In this document: positions 29,938 to 33,093 of the stretch, piece after piece
How positions within the stretch are numbered: the first letter of the stretch is position 1
How the letters are laid out: every line of letters begins with the position of its first letter
Assembly: GCA_050945815.1 (NCBI GenBank)
Contig: JBMNTQ010000006.1
Location: 1-33,093, forward strand
Direction: 5' to 3'
DNA length: 33,093 nucleotides
From: JBMNTQ01 sp050945815
GTDB lineage: Bacteria; Bacillota; Clostridia; Christensenellales; JBMNTQ01
Made by a program: the position numbers and the translations under genes
The notes under the pieces: generated by a model
The model's database searches: none
The model's input: the letters and a program-made list of their open reading frames with translations, nothing else
Told to the model about the DNA's origin: nothing

Positions 29938-31368
29938 TCATAGGTACCTCACTTCCATCTCGCTGTCGTTCGTGGTTTTTGTCGCGATAAATTGAAGCCC
30001 TTTGTCCTTACATTTCTTATAGAGTTTTTCCCGGTTCTCGTCAGACAGCCTTTCCGCTCCGTCAATCAGGATGATCTGAAGATTGTTCGGCTTGCTCAAT
30101 GCAACATCAACGCAGAGTTTAAGTTTTTCGCCCTCGGATAAATTTGATACAGGCAATCCGTTAATGAGCGGAACACCATCCTCAACCGTAAGTCCTTCGA
30201 CCGGAAGTGTCGCCTCTTCAAGGATTTGCCCCGGAAGATTCCTTGCAAGTTCAATTTTCCCTGTAAGTTCCTCCGATTCCGCTTTAAGCAGGTCACAATC
30301 TTCTTCAAGCGATTTCATTCTCCTATACTCGTTCAGGTGTTTTTTCATCGCTTCTGCCGTCTTTACTTCTTCCTCATCCGCTGTCGTGTCCACAGGCTTC
30401 TTGTCGATATATTCGTCTGCGGTCTTAACATCCGAATCCAGTTTCGCAATCTTTTCCTTATACTGACTTTCCGCAAGTGCAACCTTATCTTCCAGTTTGC
30501 CGTCCAGACCTTTCAGCTTGTCCTCTGCGGCTTTAATTTCAGCTTTTGACCTTTCTATCAATGAGGTCAATTCGTCACGCTCTGAAGCGATTTTGTCCTT
30601 CTCTGCACTTATTGCAATTTCCTTTTCAGCTTCATATCCGCGCACCTTGTTGTCGTAACTGTCCTTAAAGATTTTAGCTCTCTCAATTCTTCCATTAAGC
30701 ACTTTTGCCTGTTCGATTCTCCTGTAAGTGTCGCCCAAGTCGTAGCTTTCCCACTTTTCCGCATCGTAGCCGGACGGGATTGTTTCAGCGATTTCCTCTA
30801 CAAACGCCCTTTTGTTCCGGAGATCCCTGTTAATGTCCTGCCTCGTCTTGTAGTAATAGCCATCTTCCGACTGGATGTCATTGAGCACCTGCAATATATT
30901 CTGTTCGTAATTGACATCTCTTGGGAGTTCCCCGAACTGCTCTATAATCCAGTCCAAATCCCAATCAAATTCAATCAGGTCAAGTATCAGCCTATTCTGC
31001 TCTTTTTTGTCCATCTGGATAAATGCAACCGGGTCAATCTGGAGCGGCGTGAACAGGGTCTTTAACATCGCTTCGGGGCCTTGAACATCTTTCCCGCCGT
31101 CCTTTATGGATTTATAGTCAGCTTTTCCGGTTCTTTTCTTCCGGTTGATATAAAGACCTGTGTCAGTTTCAATTAAAACTTCGCCCTCATTCTCTCCCTG
31201 CTTAATCACATAATCCCGTTCGGAATCGTTCGTAAGGGCAAGTCTGATAGCATCTATAACAGAAGTCTTTCCGGTTCCGTTGGTTCCGGTCACTTCCACA
31301 TTTCTGCCGTCAAGTTCGGTTTCTTTAATTCCGAAAAGATTTCTAATCTTAATCTTCGTTATTTTCAT
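29938..31368 (-). CDS. RecF/SbcC-like AAA ATPase
   Basis: 476 residues. Walker A GTNGTGKTS (28-36) after the typical KIRNLFGIKETELDG start. A long coiled coil (about 190-370) with a KSEL-type hinge region lacks an obvious zinc hook. The C-terminal ABC signature is NLSEGEKLKLCVDVALS and Walker B is IILIDGAERL. SMC-family ATPases of this kind work with nucleases at DNA ends; the neighbour (29129-29908) is a PD-(D/E)XK nuclease. The start overlaps the end of the previous gene by 20 bp. Confidence 0.88.
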   Translation of the reverse strand: MKITKIKIRNLFGIKETELDGRNVEVTGTNGTGKTSVIDAIRLALTNDSERDYVIKQGENEGEVLIETDTGLYINRKKRTGKADYKSIKDGGKDVQGPEAMLKTLFTPLQIDPVAFIQMDKKEQNRLILDLIEFDWDLDWIIEQFGELPRDVNYEQNILQVLNDIQSEDGYYYKTRQDINRDLRNKRAFVEEIAETIPSGYDAEKWESYDLGDTYRRIEQAKVLNGRIERAKIFKDSYDNKVRGYEAEKEIAISAEKDKIASERDELTSLIERSKAEIKAAEDKLKGLDGKLEDKVALAESQYKEKIAKLDSDVKTADEYIDKKPVDTTADEEEVKTAEAMKKHLNEYRRMKSLEEDCDLLKAESEELTGKIELARNLPGQILEEATLPVEGLTVEDGVPLINGLPVSNLSEGEKLKLCVDVALSKPNNLQIILIDGAERLSDENREKLYKKCKDKGLQFIATKTTNDSEMEVRYL

Positions 31369-31894
31369 CGCCTAACACATCTCCTTCCTTTTCCTCTGCT
31401 TCTTTTGCCTCTGCCGCCGCTGTCGCACAGTCCATACAGAGCTGCTTACCGAATTTTGTTCTTGCTCTTTCAGCCATCTGTCTTGCTGTATAGGACTTAA
31501 ACGGCTCGATAACCGCACCGCATTCGGCGCAGATGTATTCGTCTGTTTTTGGTGGGAATGGTCTAACCCTTAATGCGTCAACCGTTTCGCCAAACGCACT
31601 GACTTCGGCAGAATAAAGCTGAATCTTCACGCCCTGCCAGTCCTCGATGTATGGACTTCCGGCAATTTTGGTTATTGATTTTGCGTTAGTCGCATTACAT
31701 ATCATCGGCTTGATGTCTTTCTCTTTGAAGTGAATCACAAGGCCCTCGTCTTTCTTTCCGCCGGTTCCCGTAAACTGCTCCTCGTTCGCACGGCTTATGG
31801 TAACAATGAGGTCTTCGCCCGGTTCGAGTGCATACGCCCCGAGAAAGTCCGGATTGTTCAATTTCTTCCAGTGTGTTTTGCTCGTTTTGCTCAT
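31349..31894 (-). CDS. OB-fold-like phage protein with zinc ribbon
   Basis: 181 residues from ATG 31894, eight bases after GGAGG; ATG 31900 is too close to it. HWKKLNNPDFLGAYALEPGE, then IKPMICNATNAKSITKI and PYIEDWQGVKIQLYSAEV are conserved in a phage family found beside recombination nucleases; no activity is proven. The beta-rich core suggests nucleic acid binding. The C-terminus has CAECG and CMDC knuckles, a zinc ribbon, then an acidic tail. It may act as the ssDNA-binding or annealing partner of the ATPase/nuclease pair (inference). Confidence 0.75.
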   Translation of the reverse strand: MSKTSKTHWKKLNNPDFLGAYALEPGEDLIVTISRANEEQFTGTGGKKDEGLVIHFKEKDIKPMICNATNAKSITKIAGSPYIEDWQGVKIQLYSAEVSAFGETVDALRVRPFPPKTDEYICAECGAVIEPFKSYTARQMAERARTKFGKQLCMDCATAAAEAKEAEEKEGDVLGDENNED

Positions 31895-31940
31895 TGACAT
31901 ATCCTCCTTTTTTCGATAAAATTAAATAGAAATATTTGGT

Positions 31941-31981
31941 AAGCACCTACACAATCGGGATCTGTCAATCCGTAGGTGCTT
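31941..31981. other. Hairpin with 10-bp stem at the end of an early gene
   Basis: AAGCACCTAC (31941-31950) pairs perfectly with GTAGGTGCTT (31972-31981) across a 21-nt loop. It overlaps the last codons of the 74-residue gene and lies before the ribosome binding site of the next gene. On the plus strand it is followed by T, on the minus strand not, so a leftward terminator is unlikely; partial attenuation or antisense termination is possible. Confidence 0.5.
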
Positions 31982-32189
31982 TTTCATTGCCGATATTCCG
32001 GCATCGTTTAATGCTGTCCAAAACCATGTTCAAAATGATTTCCATTTCGTCCCAACTAATAAGCCAGTCCGGAATATTCGCAACCATGCCGGCTATCTTG
32101 CCCGCTGTTTTCGTCATGACGCTCATTTTGTACGGGGTCATTACAGGCGGCGTAGCCATGTTGTCTCTAACGAGTTCAGCCTTGTTTAT
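31965..32189 (-). CDS. Small early protein, probable ATA start
   Basis: 74 residues from ATA 32189 (five bases after AAAGGAGG): INKAELVRDNMATPPVMTPY, then KTAGKIAGMVANIPDWLISW. The first ATG (32159, giving 64 residues) has only a poor AGAGA upstream, and the frame is closed by TGA just before the ribosome binding site. It contains an amphipathic segment but no clear membrane helix. The start lies inside the end of the Cys-rich gene (stop at 32178-32176). Not recognised. Confidence 0.6.
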   Translation of the reverse strand: MNKAELVRDNMATPPVMTPYKMSVMTKTAGKIAGMVANIPDWLISWDEMEIILNMVLDSIKRCRNIGNEKAPTD

Positions 32190-32352
32190 TTTGTCCTCCT
32201 TTCATTTTCAAACACTGCATTACATTGTTTCGCCTGCATCGGTCGTTAACGCATCGCATTTCGCACCAATGCTTAAAATCGCACACATAGCAGCAGACAC
32301 CGTCTATAAGACATTTGGATTTGTTCGCCGTGCATTTTGTTATCGAACTCAT
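32176..32352 (-). CDS. Small Cys-rich early protein
   Basis: 58 residues (MSSITKCTANKSKCLIDGVC start) with about nine cysteines, including CCYVCDF, WCEMRCVNDRC and MQCL. The ATG (32352) overlaps the TGA of the membrane peptide gene and has GGAGGTGCG upstream. The Cys spacing suggests one or two zinc sites. Its 3' end encodes the ribosome binding site of the next gene. No family recognised; similar tiny Cys-rich proteins are common in early regions of Clostridia phages. Confidence 0.7.
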   Translation of the reverse strand: MSSITKCTANKSKCLIDGVCCYVCDFKHWCEMRCVNDRCRRNNVMQCLKMKGGQNKQG

Positions 32353-32474
32353 CACACCGCACCTCCGTCAATAAGTGTCTGCCCGATCCCCATTGCCAGA
32401 ATTAGTGCGATAAACGCCAGTATTGCAGGGAGAATGTCAAGCAGGCTGCCTTTTCTTATTTTGTAGCGTTTCAT
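32352..32474 (-). CDS. 40-residue single-span membrane peptide
   Basis: MKRYKIRKGSLLDILPAILA continues into FIALILAMGIG and a short polar end. A basic N-terminus and one hydrophobic helix predict an inner-membrane peptide with the N-terminus inside. GGAGGTGGACAT precedes the ATG, which overlaps the TGA of the DUF739 gene (ATGA). Early position suggests a superinfection or host-takeover role, but nothing in the sequence proves this. Confidence 0.65.
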   Translation of the reverse strand: MKRYKIRKGSLLDILPAILAFIALILAMGIGQTLIDGGAV

Positions 32475-32716
32475 ATGTCCACCTCCAATAGCCTTCTTGC
32501 GACATCCTTATGAGTAAAAAAATAAGAATCAACAACAGCTAAACTCTCACCTAACAAATCTAGGGCTAGCGTCATTTCTTCCTGCGACCACTCGCCTTTA
32601 TTGTTGAGTTTAAGGCTTAAGGTTGGTTCTGTCATTCCCATCGCTTTTGCAAAGTTGATTTGAGTTCCAAATTTTTCCTTGATTTTTCCTCTAAGTTTTG
32701 AATAATCATACTCCAT
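32471..32716 (-). CDS. Cro-like DUF739 helix-turn-helix regulator
   Basis: 81 residues from ATG 32716 (AAAGGAGGAACGCT upstream); the longer frame to 32755 reaches into the promoter and is rejected. MEYDYSKLRGKIKEKFGTQI, then NFAKAMGMTEPTLSLKLNNK and a final YFFTHKD are characteristic of the DUF739 family of phage Cro-type proteins. It is the first gene of the early leftward operon and is divergent from the CI-like gene, so it probably binds the CTAAAC operators between them. Confidence 0.85.
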   Translation of the reverse strand: MEYDYSKLRGKIKEKFGTQINFAKAMGMTEPTLSLKLNNKGEWSQEEMTLALDLLGESLAVVDSYFFTHKDVARRLLEVDI

Positions 32717-32731
32717 AGCGTTCCTCCTTTT

Positions 32732-32820
32732 GTTTAGTTTTCTAAACTTTATCATATCGTTATATCCATGTCAACATTTTTTTAATAAATTTCTAAACAA
32801 ATCCCTTTATTTTTCTAAAG
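32732..32820. promoter_or_regulatory. Operators of the lysis-lysogeny switch
   Basis: GTTTAG-N4-CTAAAC (32732-32747) is a perfect dyad overlapping the -10 box of the leftward promoter. CTAAAC recurs at 32793-32798 and CTAAAG at 32815-32820, the last inside the rightward promoter. Three similar sites between divergent promoters are the classical arrangement for CI/Cro-type proteins. Confidence 0.7.
32746..32774 (-). promoter_or_regulatory. Early leftward promoter
   Basis: On the minus strand TTGACA (32774-32769) and TAAAGT (32751-32746) are separated by 17 bp. It is followed by the operator dyad and by the ribosome binding site of the DUF739 gene. It should drive the whole early operon. Confidence 0.8.
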
Positions 32821-32834
32821 TTTTTTATTATAAT
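32806..32834 (+). promoter_or_regulatory. Repressor promoter
   Basis: TATAAT (32829-32834) lies 25 bases before the repressor ATG; a weak TTTATT (32806-32811) is placed 17 bp upstream. The CTAAAG operator half-site (32815-32820) lies in the spacer, so the repressor may regulate itself. Confidence 0.6.
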
Positions 32835-32858
32835 AGATTCACAAGGGAGGGTTGAAGA

Positions 32859-32984
32859 ATGGACATAAGAACAGAGAGACTGCGCGAAGCCTTTGAAAAG
32901 TCGGGGCTGACGCAATCCGAAGTGTGTTCTCGAACGGGAATAAATAAAGGTGCGTTCAGTTCGTACCTCTCCATCCGTTTTTAG
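32859..32984 (+). pseudogene. Truncated CI-like XRE repressor
   Basis: GGGAGGGTTGAAGA precedes the ATG. The first 38 residues are a good XRE helix-turn-helix start: MDIRTERLREAFEKSGLTQS, then EVCSRTGINKGAFSSYLS. The family continues with GRYxPK and further helices plus, usually, a C-terminal domain. Here the sequence changes to IRF and a TAG at 32982-32984, leaving 41 residues. The remainder is not found in the other frames downstream. The truncation looks like a recombination junction near 32970 (prophage end, deletion or assembly join). The 41-residue product is probably too short for stable repression. Confidence 0.75.
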
Positions 32985-33093
32985 ATGGAAATGGAAGAAT
33001 TGGACGGCTCATTATTCCACTATTCCTACTGTCAAGCAAAGAATTGTCAAAGCCATGTTTTTATATAAGTGACTACTTTGAGCGTAATCGTTC
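32985..33093. other. Unrecognised DNA beyond the repressor break
   Basis: No phage gene is recognised. One frame reads on without stop from before the break (RWKWKNWTAHYSTIP, then VKQRIVKAMFLYK, stop near 33071), which could be the end of a foreign gene. TCCATC and GATGGA around the TAG (about 32970-32988) can form a short stem. The stretch is too short to identify. Confidence 0.4.

Noticed and set aside
1..33093. CRISPR arrays, tRNA genes, insertion sequences
   Set aside because: No regular repeat-spacer pattern, no cloverleaf-like sequence and no transposase were noticed on either strand.

Overview
The window holds almost all of a temperate siphovirus-type prophage. Gene content, the strong AGGAGG-type ribosome binding sites, and the family memberships (SPP1-like portal/minor head/connectors, HK97-gp10, phiLC3 holin, DUF1492/ArpU regulator, DUF739, DUF927, Prp protease) point to a Gram-positive host of the Clostridia, probably a gut-type Lachnospiraceae/Oscillospiraceae relative. 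The genus cannot be fixed from the sequence. No rRNA, tRNA, CRISPR array, insertion sequence or integrase is seen.

Layout. Positions 1-338 are a flank with a leftward promoter and the first three codons of a gene that leaves the window. A short rightward cassette (275-981) has a near-perfect sigma-A promoter with an embedded palindrome, two small acidic proteins and a small helix-turn-helix protein; it ends at a terminator at 983-1010. Everything from 1048 to 32716 is on the minus strand and so is transcribed right to left. The order is: early control genes (32716-31965), replication/recombination (31894-25910: OB/zinc-ribbon protein, RecF/SbcC-like ATPase, Fe-S PD-(D/E)XK nuclease, SSB, ERCC4 nuclease, CHC2 primase, DUF927 helicase), an intergenic iteron-like region (25523-25820), small accessory genes (25495-23973), an ArpU-like late regulator (23550), packaging and head genes (23405-15941), head-tail joining and tail genes (15928-5383), fibres (5370-3134), and lysis genes (3075-1048). 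At the right edge a divergent CI-like repressor gene breaks off after about 41 codons, and unrecognised DNA follows.

How it works together. The divergent promoters at 32746-32834 with CTAAAC/G operators form the lysis-lysogeny switch. Early transcription runs leftward through replication genes to the ArpU-like regulator. A separate promoter and hairpin at 23429-23499 start the late operon.

The most interesting system is in the structural genes. The phage encodes its own Prp-type cysteine protease (18083-18379) directly upstream of the scaffold. Scaffold, major capsid protein and, unusually, major tail protein all carry the same N-terminal NLQLFA box, which is the motif Prp cleaves in Firmicutes ribosomal protein L27. 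This suggests a phage-owned maturation protease acting on both head and tail proteins.

Other points of note are a tail protein whose C-terminus looks like a diversity-generating variable region, a DUF927 helicase that copies the SSB acidic tail, programmed-frameshift signals, an ADP-ribosyltransferase fused to the minor head protein, and several genes that seem to start on ATT or ATA at overlapping stop codons.
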